In this document: piece by piece, positions 54,883-64,000 of the stretch
Layout: each line of letters opens with the position of its first letter
How positions within the stretch are numbered: position 1 is the stretch's first letter
Assembly (NCBI GenBank): GCA_934047225.1
Contig: OW204001.1
Coordinates: forward strand, 9,966,201-10,030,200
Source: Ypsolopha sequella
Lineage: Eukaryota > Arthropoda > Insecta > Lepidoptera > Ypsolophidae
DNA length: 64,000 bases
Direction: 5' to 3'
Program-made: the position numbers and the translations under genes
The notes under the pieces: model-generated
What the model saw: the letters and a program-made list of their open reading frames with translations, nothing else
Database searches by the model: none
Told to the model about the DNA's origin: nothing

Positions 54883-55298
54883 AAACAAACAATATTTGGG
54901 TGAAAGCCAAGTCATTGGTTGAGTTGAAGAATCTTTTCCTCCAGTTTTATAGGCATGCAAAAATAGTTTTGTGGGCAAAAGCTTTCAATCTTTATTATCA
55001 AACTTTGCCACAGCTGTCATTCTAGAACCAATAAATCAACAGTTTCATAATATGATATTATCAAGTTCAAGGTTTTGACCACGGCCTTATTCATCAGCAC
55101 TTTTAGATGGTAACCTAGGTCAAATTGTGGGTATATGTAATTTATGAAAGTGAGAAATGTGGTTCAAGCGCAAAACACAGGGTAATTAGACTAGGTTTTT
55201 CCCGCAGCCTCGCTTGCGTTGAAGTTTTTCAACTATTGACAGTTTTTGGCTTGGTGCTGACAAGGGCCACTACGATGATGATAAAAAAGGAAACAGTG
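54883..55298. other. Spacer with possible Helitron-like scrap
   Basis: CTAGGTTTTTCCCGCAGCCT, then CGCTTGCGTTG at 55191 faintly resembles the Lep1-type 3' end on the minus strand. Otherwise nothing recognised. Confidence 0.35.
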
Positions 55299-55439
55299 GG
55301 ATCTAAAAAGGCCGACTTGGGTGAATCATAAAATGATTTGAAAGTAGGATGGAGACAGAGTTTTTCCACACGTGCAAAAGAGACGGCATTAGAACAGAAT
55401 CATAATGTGATTCATGCAAAACGGCCTTTTTAGAGGACC
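55299..55439 (+). mobile_element. MITE D, copy 2
   Basis: Ends GGATCTAAAAAGGCCGACTT and the reverse complement of ACGGCCTTTTTAGAGGACC. It is shorter than copy 1 (22852-23026) by deletion of about 35 bp in the middle. Contains GTGCAAAAGAGACGGCATTA. Confidence 0.75.
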
Positions 55440-56061
55440 GTGTCCAAATTCATTGAGTGGTTCTCGAATTAAAACGAAACATACAGGCAGACAAAAATTG
55501 TAAAATTGTAGTTTTCTCCTCACTAAAATACTAATAAAATAAACCATTATTCAATGTGTTTAATTTAATACTTGCAAACAAAACAAAAACAAAAGCTTTC
55601 CAGATATAAAATATTTCGGCCCACTTTCGGGCCGGCATCAGTCGAATGAGTGAAAGATTTGAATACAGAATGACATGAAATTAAAAATATACATTTATAA
55701 TTAGCTTTATATAACCTTATGAGGTTATCCTCATAGGGTTATATAAAGCTTATTATAGGCAAATATAAATAATTATTCAATGTGCAAACACAACATTTTT
55801 ACTACCTTATTATTAGTACAGATACATTATATTTGTTTCATATATTTCAAGCCATATTTCCGAATAAGTGGGTACAAAATAGAAGGTTACAAGCTTATGC
55901 TAATTAAATAACACTTACTTTATATAAATTAATAAGAAAAAATGATGTGGTGTTTCCTTCCTAGGTTTTTAATAATATAATAATAATAATAATTAATAAT
56001 ACATTTATTTCAGGCATCTAGGGCCCATAAATAAATACCTTAGAACTAAAATAGTACATTA
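55440..56061. other. AT-rich stretch with a small hairpin
   Basis: TAGCTTTATATAACCTTATG / CATAGGGTTATATAAAGCTT folds at 55696-55757. Near 55615 the text TTCGGCCCACTTTCGGGCCG, then GCATC is a short palindrome. No gene. Confidence 0.5.
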
Positions 56062-56173
56062 CGATACGAGAGCGATGAAACGTTTTCTGACGAGTGTGAG
56101 TTTGCGGCACGAGCCGAAGGCGAGTGCTGCAATCACACGAGTCGAGAAAAAGTTTCTCGCACGAGTTTCGTAT
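56062..56173. mobile_element. Palindromic element, 112 bp
   Basis: TACGATACGAG..GCGATGAAACG and GACGAGTGTGAGTTTGCGGC fold back on GTGCTGCAATCACACGAGTC and CGCACGAGTTTCGTATA. The loop is CGAGCCGAAGGCGAG. GC-rich hairpin in AT-rich DNA. Confidence 0.7.
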
Positions 56174-56180
56174 AATTTTT

Positions 56181-56262
56181 TATAGCACAAGTGCGGAAAA
56201 TGCCGACTTTACGCACGCGCTGCGCGTGCGTAAAGCGGTCATTTTACGCACAGTGTGCTATA
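56181..56262. mobile_element. Palindromic element, 82 bp, directly adjacent
   Basis: TATAGCACAAGTGCG, then GACTTTACGCACGCGC folds on GCGCGTGCGTAAAGCGGTCA, then ACGCACAGTGTGCTATA. It is separated from the preceding hairpin by about 7 bp. Confidence 0.7.
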
Positions 56263-56332
56263 ATATATATTATTTTACAGAAATGTTGGTAATGAAGATT
56301 AATGCTATGTTAGTGTCACTTATATAGTAAAA

Positions 56333-56511
56333 CTTCGGGCGCTTGGGGGTTCCGAGTCGCCTGCCGTGAAGATTTATACTCTGTCGTAATTAGATCAGAA
56401 AAGTAAAGTTACTATTAGCATGTGTTCTAGGCAAGGGCTTACTGACCAGGCGTTCTATTCAGGCCGGAGAACTTACTAAAGACTTAGGGCGAGTGGGGGT
56501 TCCGCATCGCC
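56333..56511 (+). repeat. Direct repeat pair, 29 bp, period 150
   Basis: CTTCGGGCGCTTGGGGGTTC, then CGAGTCGCC at 56333 recurs as CTTAGGGCGAGTGGGGGTTC, then CGCATCGCC at 56483. Confidence 0.7.
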
Positions 56512-56679
56512 CATACACAAGTTTGAAGTCTGTTCCCTTACCTGCGTATGTCCATCACCAGTAAAATCTCCGTCTAGATTCGGTATCAGTTTAAATTCAA
56601 AGACCCACACAGCGTAAAGATATATATATAAAAGTTTGTAAAGAAAGTAACTATAAAATATATATTGTTTTGTTCACTT

Positions 56680-56895
56680 ATGCACTATATCTTTGTGCTG
56701 TCCTGTGGCACTTGTCCGCGGAAGCGACGGAACACCACGCCCTGCGGCCAAAAGTCTACCTCCATGACGAGGTGCAGAAAACAGTCCGGCACTCGCACAA
56801 ATGACGTTGCAGCGCGACTCCAGGAACTGCACTCTCGGCGGGTACCTCAGCTTTTGGCGCACGTACTCCGCGATGTCCTCCTTTTAAGCCTGTAA
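56680..56895 (-). pseudogene. Possible LINE ORF1-type coding remnant
   Basis: The region is GC-rich inside AT-rich DNA. One minus frame reads DIAEYVRQKLRYPPRVQFLE, and the next frame continues with DCFLHLVMEVDFWPQGVVFR, then RFRG. YVR.K ... FWP.GV..R.FRG resembles the C-terminal part of gag-like ORF1 proteins of insect non-LTR elements. A frameshift between the two parts makes it a dead fragment. The evidence is a short pattern only. Confidence 0.4.
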
Positions 56896-56970
56896 GCAAA
56901 GAGTAACAGCGCCCTTCCCCGTACGAAGGGTGAGGGTAGGTGGTAAAGTAATAAAGTAAATAATAATTCC

Positions 56971-57444
56971 CCATAGCTTAATTTCTAAAAGATTTTGTTA
57001 TATTTTTTTCACAGAGAATATACGCCATATTTGGACATAGTTTTCATTATTTTGGTATTAGAATGAACCATTATTTATTTTTGTTTTTTTTTAAGAATTG
57101 TCGAATATGACGTAACTTGAGAATTTTCGACATTATACTGACTGTGATGTGTGATTGATTACTTATAAAAAAAAGTGGTTCGTCTCTGTACTTATCTGTA
57201 ATCCATCTGTCAAATCAGTCTGAAGCAAGTTATTATAAACTTATCTTGATAGCAAAGTAGACATTTCAAAACAGCTATTTCTCAAGTGAAGTCACACGAA
57301 GGCAAATGGAAGTTGCAGCTTTTTCGTAAAAATATTTATCATCATGAGATTTTTTAGACCACAAGTTCTAAAATATGGCGTATTAAACCAAAATTTCGAA
57401 ATGGTTTTCGAATTTACTCACCTTCACATAATTTAATCTAAGCG
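56971..57444 (+). repeat. Dispersed repeat L, copy 2
   Basis: CCATAGCTTAATTTCTAAAA at the start, then after a gap CTATTTCTCAAGTGAAGTCA, then CACGAAGGCAAATGGAAGT, then AAACCAAAATTTCGAAATGG. Longer than copy 1 because of about 210 bp of middle sequence. Confidence 0.75.
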
Positions 57445-57530
57445 AATTTCTTAAAAACAAATCAATAGAATAATAGGATACTGAAAGGCGTTACGGAAGG
57501 CTTAAAACTTCATAATTAGTTTAACTCAAT

Positions 57531-57875
57531 CCATCCATCCATCAACCTAGTTCGTCCACTGCTGGACATAAGCCTTTCCAGGACTTTGCCACTCCCGGCG
57601 GTCATTCTGGAAGAATTGCCCATACTCACACGTTGGTGAGCGCGGTGCCGGAACCCTCGCACCAGTGACGCCGCTGCCCATCACCAGTCTGTTCCGTATA
57701 AGGCCCGGCTATTAGGGACGGATATCCCATCTATCCATCGCTCCCAGGCATGGTTGGCTTCTTGGTTTTTTGCGTGTGAGCTGTTCTCTTACTCTCCCCC
57801 GAATTACTTCGAGGGGGTCTCTAAGTAAGATGGTGGTACCTCCACAGTCGAGCCCGGCATCAGCTGTACCACCTG
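57531..57875 (-). mobile_element. SINE-like retroelement with (GATG)n tail, copy 2
   Basis: Reverse complement of the 6657-6976 family: plus-strand text starts CCATCCATCCATCAACCTAG, then TTCGTCCACTGCTGGACATA and ends CGGCATCAGCTGTACCACCT. The flanks TTTAACTCAAT and TTTTACTCAAT (57520-57530 and 57876-57887) form an 11-bp target duplication with one mismatch. The copy contains a short stretch absent from the other copy (about 57750-57790). Confidence 0.82.
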
Positions 57876-58370
57876 TTTTTACTCAATAGATCGCTTATCG
57901 AAATTAATTATTGTTAATGTATTCTGACTTGACTATAGATGTAGCATTAGGGCTGCCATTCGTCCCGATATATCGGGACTGTCACCGTTATTGAGTCCCG
58001 ACGACCCGACAAACACTAAAATGTCCCGATATCTGCGCCCAGTGGAATGAAAGAAATTCTTTGCTGTCACAAACTGTGGAGTCGATATAGTCGACAGTGC
58101 TAGATGAACTGTAATAGGTATAATAACTATGACTTGCACAGTTTTATTTTTATTTTTGAGGAATTCTATATTACTGAAAAAAATTAAGTACTCAGAAAAG
58201 TATAATACTTGTAATATATACGCTACAATTACGTAAATGTGTATCTTTAATAAAACTAATTATACCAAGTGGATAATTTTGATCACTACAAAAATGATAT
58301 TGGTTTTTACAGCACGTAGTTGCAGTAATTCGAAAATAAATAAAACCCCTTCAAAATGAATTAATTATTC

Positions 58371-58477
58371 GAAACCGGTTGGGTGTATAACTATTAATTA
58401 AATGTGTGAAATAGTGTACAAGTGAGTTTTATTAAAGATGCTTTCCAAGTTTCACCAAGTGCTGACAATCGCAAGTA
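58371..58477 (+). repeat. Dispersed repeat J, copy 2
   Basis: CGAAACCGGTTGGGTGTATA to GTTTCACCAAGTGCTGACAA, then TCGCAAGT. Same order as 28425-28530. Confidence 0.6.
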
Positions 58478-58502
58478 TAAATTATGTAAATGTGTATACT
58501 GA

Positions 58503-58732
58503 GGTGTTAAGATGAAGTTGCGGAAGCCAGAAAATTTTCGAACGAATTTTACTATGGAGACAATCTCTCGAATCGCGAATAAAAATCAGTTGTTCCATAA
58601 AAAAGTTACCAATCAAAATGTATGAAACAACAATTTTTTTTTCTCGATTTCTCAATTTCTTTTCATGAAATATTGTATGTATGTAAAACTACTATCACCA
58701 GTTTCCGGCTTCCGCAACTTCATCTTAACACC
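58503..58732. mobile_element. MITE, 230 bp, ends GGTGTTAAGATGAAG, nested
   Basis: GGTGTTAAGATGAAGTTGCG, then GAAGCC is mirrored perfectly by GGCTTCCGCAACTTCATCTT, then AACACC. Same family as 14490-14748. Sits inside the hAT-like element. Confidence 0.9.
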
Positions 58733-58830
58733 CACTATATCTAAATAAGCGAATAAATATTTGTCTCTTAAAATTTTACTCCCCATTCCAGAGCGTCCCG
58801 ATGAAACCCTAGCAAAATATGGCAGCCCTA

Positions 58831-59013
58831 AGCATATACTAAATCTATGGACTTGACCGTAATTCCTTACAAACTTATTATAAGACCAAAAAAAGCGTCG
58901 CGACGCGGCGAATTTGTCTCAGGGGACGTTATATGAAAGCAAATACAAATTGAAATTTTCTCGCCAAAGAGGTCGAGCCGAAGAAGTTTGATAACATGTG
59001 ATCTAGACATTTG
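58831..59013. other. Spacer
   Basis: Nothing recognised. A 120-codon minus frame (58867-59229) crosses into the MITE. Confidence 0.4.
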
Positions 59014-59176
59014 GGTAGCGCTCCTAAACGCCTGGGTAAATGTAAAATTTAAACTGTCAAAGTGAATTTTATATTTCTGACAAGGTTTATGTAGGGACTG
59101 TACGTTTTCACTCGGGAGATTGTGGAACGGTTGACAATAAAATTTTACATTTACCCGGGCGTTTAGGAACACAACC
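59014..59176. mobile_element. MITE, 163 bp
   Basis: GGTAGCGCTCCTAAACGCCT, then GGGTAAATGTAAAATTT is mirrored by AAATTTTACATTTACCCGGG, then CGTTTAGGAACACAACC. Confidence 0.75.
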
Positions 59177-59624
59177 TTAATAAACTCTGTGATTGCCGTG
59201 ACGTCATTGGTTGAGTATTTGCGATCCACTTGGTAAATTATATTTTATTCATATACATAGCGATGATAAGTCCTATGATTTCTATGCATGGCGTGGCAGC
59301 AATGACAGTGGAAATATCTACCCACGCTCGTGGTTTGCCGACATAAAGGCAAAACTCTGACGCCTACTCCTGTATGTAAATGATCTCGCTAAGCTGCCAC
59401 ATAAATGTTTTAGGTGTTTGTGACATTCTGGTGACTTTGCTCTCAATAAAACTTTGCACACATCTTTATATATGTTTCCCTTCCCCCTCACACCACATTC
59501 CGACCCATCTCTCATCAAGAGGTGCAAGATGGCGAGATATTCAAAAAGCGCCGAATTTGTAAAATGGTTTTAGGTAAAAATTGTTTTCTATCAAACGATA
59601 ATTGTTTATTTATAGAAAAGTGTA
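59177..59624. other. Unassigned stretch
   Basis: Short frames at 59318-59562 on both strands are unrecognised. Confidence 0.4.
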
Positions 59625-59770
59625 TAATAATAATAACAATAAATAATAAAATAATAATAAAATATCTTTATTATTACAATCATCTTATCATAACTTTTGT
59701 AGCCCTAGCTTCTGTAAAAGGAAACACCGTGTAACAGAAGCCAGTTCCTTCCTATGTGTACATTCAGTGA
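59625..59770 (-). mobile_element. Probable LINE 3' tail
   Basis: On the minus strand CAGAAGCTAGGGCTAC leads to ATTATTATT repeats (about 59625-59665 in plus coordinates), a typical non-LTR 3' end with trinucleotide tail. No coding part is present. Confidence 0.45.
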
Positions 59771-59895
59771 TGATAAAACAATGAAGAGTTATTACAAAAC
59801 AAAAAGGTAGGTATAAAAGAAAAAAAGAGAATAATTATAATAAAAACAACCAAAAACAGCATAACTTCCACTGCGTGTTTGGATACCTGTCATAG

Positions 59896-60001
59896 GGTGC
59901 GAGAGGGTGTGTGTGTGTGGGAGGGTATGTGTGAGAGAGGGTATTTGTGTAAGGTGTGTGTGTGTTTGTGAGAGGTGAGAGTGATGGTGTGGGAAGGTGT
60001 A
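59896..60001. repeat. GT/GA-rich low-complexity tract
   Basis: Interrupted (GTGTGT)n and GAGAGG runs. A minus-strand 70-codon frame here is only a translation of the simple repeat. Confidence 0.85.
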
Positions 60002-60046
60002 TGTGAATATGAATGTATAATCTTATTCTTTTGTTCATGAACAACA

Positions 60047-60200
60047 TCTGTATTTCTCTCTTTTTTTATTTCCAGTATAGATAAAAATTATACAACTTGC
60101 TAAACTTAGCGTAAAATTTTGCGCTATTCAGAGACCCTGCGATGTCGCGCGCTGATATGAACGTTACTTTCAATATAATTTCCGTCAATATTTTTACTGA
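60047..60200. repeat. Dispersed repeat G copy 2 and inverted piece of the 4.4-kb repeat
   Basis: 60047-60115 matches 25380-25455 (CTGTATTTCTCTCTTTTTTT). 60145-60200 is the inverse of 4429-4460 (GATATGAACGTTACTTTCAA, then TATAATTTCCGTCAATATTT). Confidence 0.65.
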
Positions 60201-61277
60201 CAAAGGTCTACTCAAGGTCTTTGGCGGCTACCTTTCCTTAACTGTGACACTTCTGTAAGAAAAAGAAAAAGAACAAACATTATATGAACCGAAAAAGAAG
60301 TTTTCTGCTTCAAAAGGTGGCTATTTTCCACTAGTACTTTGGTAAAGAACCTGGAATTACCTTGTTGTTGCCAGCAGTGCGGCGAGGAATCCACTAAAGA
60401 AGTAATTAATGCGCGAACTTTAATTTTATTTTCACGTTTTTTCTTTGTTTGCAATGTGGAACGAAATAAAAAAGGAAATATGTAAAGTGGACTGTAATGA
60501 ACTGACTGCAAAAACAAACTAAAGGTAAAAGACAAAACTTTTGGAAAAATTCAAAATGGTTTATTTTGAAAAAAGAAATATGGGAGTAATTCCAGTAAAT
60601 TCTATCCCATCAACAACATAAAATGTACAAAAATGCACCCAGTGTTCATTGAACGACATTAAGGATATGGGTGCCCGAAATTGAGCACCTCATTTTGCAT
60701 CAAGTAGAACTGAATTCTATGACGTTTTGTTTTTTTTTTTTTAAATAGCGCGCTCTAAGCCGTGTGTTAAGACAACCGAAATATCGCGCGCTCTCAAAAA
60801 ACTGCGTTTTTATTAAATAACTCTACTTCTGGTTAAAATAAAAATACGATTTGTTCAAACAAGCTAGATATCTTTCAAACAAATTTTATAAAGAAATAAC
60901 CAAACAAATCCTAAAATCGATACTCGAGAGAAAGTCACTAAAAAGTCGAAAATTAGTAAAATAGAGGTTCTCAAAAGATTTGATTTACAGTTAATATAAT
61001 TATGAATCAATTGACGTGTTTTGTTCAAACTTACTTTGTAAACATTAAAAGAAGATAGGAGTATTTATTTCATGACTTTGGGTTTCCTGGTAATTGTAAC
61101 AAAATCATCCAAAGTCTGTCATTTCATATCTATTTGCCTCATCTTTCCCCTTAGGCTGCCCTGTATAATCGGCATTAGTTACGAACACACCGCTACTAAT
61201 TGTATAGCTCACAGAGACGTGCTATCTGATCACAAGCAATAACAAACAGACAAACTTGCCCATTCCCCACACTCCTT
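60201..61277. other. Stretch without recognised gene
   Basis: A 107-codon minus frame (60212-60535) has no recognisable motif. The rest is AT-rich with GCGCGCTC twice near 60745-60800. Confidence 0.4.
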
Positions 61278-61342
61278 AGGGGCGGTTTCGCAGCTGGATT
61301 GTGAAAAATTTACTCAATAGTTATTCAACAAAACCTTATTAC
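61278..61342 (-). repeat. Dispersed repeat A fragment
   Basis: GGGGCGGTTTCGCAGCTGGA, then TTGTGAAAAA, then ACTCAATAGTTATTCAACAA, then AACCTTATTAC. Internal part deleted relative to 5042-5216. Confidence 0.7.
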
Positions 61343-61713
61343 AAGGCAAATTCCATTTTTCGGGTATCACGTTCCGAATCCTCCCAAACGAAAGATCGCG
61401 CTACGACTTCATGTTGCATCTTCCGTAATAACTTTTCTTAATTTACCTTTAGATAACATTTGCCAGAATCATCCAAAAGATTAAAGAGACTTTATGAGAT
61501 TTTTGGTTTTGTATGGTCACTCTATCAACGACATTAAATAAACATTTTTGTGAGTACGGTAATTTGTTAACGTTTAAATTGCAACATTTAAGATATTATT
61601 TCTTCCTAGTAAAGTGTATATTTAAACGAGAAGGAGATGTCAATAGCAATCTATATGACTTAATTTTTAACTTCTAAGTTACTTTTTTAGAATTCCTTTG
61701 TAATGTATTTCTT
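61343..61713. other. AT-rich spacer
   Basis: Nothing recognised. Confidence 0.4.
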
Positions 61714-61850
61714 TATTCTTTATTGTACACAGATACATTAGATGTAATTATTTACAATAAACAACATGTACAGAGGCGAGCTTATCTCTGAAAAGAGATT
61801 TCTTCCAGTAGACCTTAGTGGGAGAGGACACTATAATAATAAAAATAAGT
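61714..61850 (-). mobile_element. LINE-like 3' end H, copy 2
   Basis: CTTTATTGTACACAGATACA, then AACATGTACAGAGGCGAGCT, then GAAAAGAGATTTCTTCCAG, then CCTTAGTGGGAGAGGACACT is the inverse of 25690-25832. Confidence 0.65.
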
Positions 61851-62395
61851 AATCATTTCCTTAAAAATCTGAATATAATACAAGATAATGGTTTTTCTTT
61901 TATGGTTGTGTAATGACACAATTCAAAGCTCTTTTAGCTCTTTTATTCCTCCCGTAGAAAGAAACACTGTTGTGAGCTCGTAATATCTAGACTTTAGCTA
62001 AGAAGTCCGCTGATAAAAAATGGCTTAATTTCAGGCGTAATAAACGTTGGACGAAGTCTTGCATTTTAACAATGGTTTAACTTTAAGAACTGAGATCGAG
62101 GCAGATTACTTCACGTGCTTTTTCTGTTGCAATGGATGACAGCCAATTGTAACTTTTATGCGGTCGTTATAAGAACTACTATGGTGTATCACGTTAATTG
62201 TTACAAAGTAATTTGGATTATGGATTATTATAGATTTTGGACTATGTTAAGCTCATTTGGAAAACGTCAGACTACCAGTCGGCCCGATCGGTTTCAGTTT
62301 CAATTCCACGGGATAAAAAAATACTAAGAGTTTTCTGGATTTCATGGGCATGATAAGAGTTGTTGAAATTGTATTGGTGAAACGATTGGCATATA
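61851..62395. other. Spacer
   Basis: Nothing recognised. Confidence 0.4.
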
Positions 62396-62432
62396 CGGGT
62401 TTTTTACAATCCGGCTGCAAAACCGCTCTTCT
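62396..62432 (+). repeat. Dispersed repeat A end fragment
   Basis: GGGTTTTTTACAATCCGGCT, then GCAAAACCGCTC only. Confidence 0.65.
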
Positions 62433-62715
62433 ATGAATACTATAGAATATAGAATCTAAATAAAATAATCCAAAAAATATCTATGTTCTAGATACCTATA
62501 TAGTCCATAACAATCACACGTGAGTGCGTGTTAAAGCCACATGTAATAAGAATTTAGAACAACAAATAAGGAATATTTTTTTTAACTGCTTAATGCAAAT
62601 ATAACAAGTTTCCCCATATTATTATTTATTACATAAAACTATTACCTATACACATAGATTATTTAATTACTTATATTACATTATAACCGACCCGTAATAA
62701 GTGTATTATATTTCA

Positions 62716-62795
62716 CCCTGAAAAGTTATGTACAATGGCGTGCTTATCTCAATAATGAGATTTCTTTCAGCAAACCAAGGGTGATACGGATATTT
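62716..62795 (-). mobile_element. LINE-like 3' end H, partial copy
   Basis: ATGTACAATGGCGTGCTTAT, then CTCAATAATGAGATTTCTTT, then CAGCAAACCAAGGGTGA follows the order of 61760-61820 with many changes. Confidence 0.5.
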
Positions 62796-63139
62796 TATAT
62801 AAATAAGATATTTATATTGTGCACGATAATACTTATACAGAAACAAGATTAAATTAATAGGAGATACCTAATAGTTTAAAATAATAATAAACTCCATAAA
62901 ATGTACATGCCTACATACTATAAATAAATATAAAAATACATATTCAGTAAATAAATACATAATGATGAATGAGATAATATACCTATATACATATAACTAC
63001 AGGATAGGTTGTACCTACATCACATACATAAATATATTTCATTTTATTTTATTTAATTTCATATCATTTCTAAAACATCTTACCAGTTTCAAGTATCGGG
63101 GCAGTTTCACAAATCTCTTTTACAAGATCCGTCAATACC
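62796..63139. other. AT-rich spacer
   Basis: Nothing recognised. Confidence 0.4.
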
Positions 63140-63210
63140 AGAGTTCAATTCAACAGTGCTTCTATCAGTGACGTCACAGAGTTCAACAGAGATCCTATCA
63201 GTGACATCAC
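63140..63210 (+). repeat. Imperfect tandem duplication, units of 33-38 bp
   Basis: AGAGTTCAATTCAACAG, then CTATCAGTGACGTCAC is followed directly by AGAGTTCAACAG, then CTATCAGTGACATCAC. Confidence 0.75.
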
Positions 63211-64000
63211 ATCTCCTAGCACGTCCTGAATGAAGCTGATACTGCTATAAATTTATCGACGTCCAGATACATTGTCGTATCGCTCCCATCAATGATTTAT
63301 CGACTTCGTGTTGGGTGGTGAAATATGATGATAAACTTTATGAGACATAGATTATACTGACAAAACTGACAGAAATACTCGTACCTATTAATTTATCTCA
63401 CGAAATATAGTTTCGAAGGGGTGCACCTAGCCCCGAGAAAGAAATGCCAGCCGATTCCGCTAGTGATCAGTGTTTTTCGAACAAAGTTCCTTATCGCTCG
63501 TTATACTCCAGACGCTTGGCGGATGAGCACGTGGCCGAAGACAGTGTAACATTTCAAGCGTTACGTTTTCATTGTATCGTTTTCATACACGTCTTTATCG
63601 CTAACGCTTTTTACCGCATTTTATAGAACGGGGTGGGGATTACTCCCTGCTGCACCCTGCTGCACGCAAGCGTCCCAGTCTGGCTTAGAGCACTCACATA
63701 GGTACAGTCCAATATGATTAAATGCTAAAATGCTAATATGATTTATTTATTTATTAATATTAGAATAAGAACTATGGATTTATTATTATTATTATTTATT
63801 ATTACCGCGGTAAAGATCCGTAGGTGGGGTGTCCCATGTTACCTCTTGACTTTTTTGAATAGACTTGACTATATGCATCTCAGTCCCACTTACAGGGGAT
63901 TCTCCATTTCTATCAGCGTCTAGCGCTTGGTTTTGGCGTCGGAGTGCGTTAAAGCGCGACAAAAATTGTCATTGTCAAGTACCATTTCACCTCTTTAGGG
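63211..64000. other. Unassigned right end of window
   Basis: A 60-codon frame (63444-63626, plus) and a 61-codon frame (63738-63923) are unrecognised. An ATT-rich tract lies at 63740-63805. Confidence 0.4.

Larger units (their letters stand above)
57948..58830. mobile_element. hAT-like element, 883 bp, with nested MITE
   Basis: TAGGGCTGCCAT at the left and ATGGCAGCCCTA at the right are perfect inverted ends. CGTCCCGATATATCGGGACT near the left and GCGTCCCGATGAAACCC near the right are subterminal counterparts. AGCAT flanks both sides, but an 8-bp duplication is not evident. The interior holds repeat J (58371-58477) and MITE 58503-58732 and has no transposase frame. The superfamily is inferred from end style. 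Confidence 0.65.

Overview
The window is AT-rich animal DNA dense in transposable elements, and no host gene can be called with confidence. The repeat set points to a moth or butterfly (Lepidoptera). It includes copies of a short inverted-repeat element with a GTCT/GTCC microsatellite and AGGGTTCCGTACC ends, Helitron-like pieces ending CTAG next to GCTTTTGCCCG, LINE tails with ATGT, GATG or ATT repeats, and many palindromic MITEs. This assignment rests on recalled repeat families, not on a search. No rRNA, functional tRNA, CRISPR array, operon or bacterial signal was seen.

Layout. 1-9 kb holds short inverted-repeat elements, a tRNA-derived SINE, a GC-rich island with 21-bp inverted ends (3340-3696), and a SINE-like retroelement with a 10-bp target-site duplication sitting inside another inverted-repeat element (6519-7017). 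9-19 kb holds several copies of the GTCY element, a 247-bp tandem duplication, GC-richer interspersed repeats near 11-12 kb, and two hAT-type MITEs with perfect 8-bp duplications (15103-15361 and 17810-18131). 19-31 kb holds three decayed LINE C-termini, three large foldbacks, and a 548-bp foldback with CCCCGG-rich arms and an 8-10 bp duplication (27125-27672).

31.4-34.5 kb is the most striking locus: a 3.08-kb foldback with arms of about 1.15 kb. Each arm ends internally in its own 360-bp hairpin. The spacer holds another inverted-repeat element and a Helitron-like piece. 34.5-46 kb holds further foldbacks, the longest open frame (191 codons, unrecognised, 36637-37212), a near-identical 4 x 61-bp minisatellite, and two of three copies of a 0.5-kb unclassified repeat. 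46.1-47.3 kb carries the 3' end of a Penelope-like element with a GIY-YIG endonuclease, broken by frameshifts and a stop. 47-64 kb holds more foldbacks, a nested GTCY element, a second SINE-like copy, a large hAT-like element with a MITE inside it, and LINE tails. The stretches 41.3-43.5, 47.3-49.2 and 49.8-53.6 kb hold little that I can recognise.

No genes work together here in a pathway. The biology is the layering of transposons: repeated nesting, palindromes, and arm homogenisation. The window is best read as intergenic or intronic transposon-rich DNA.
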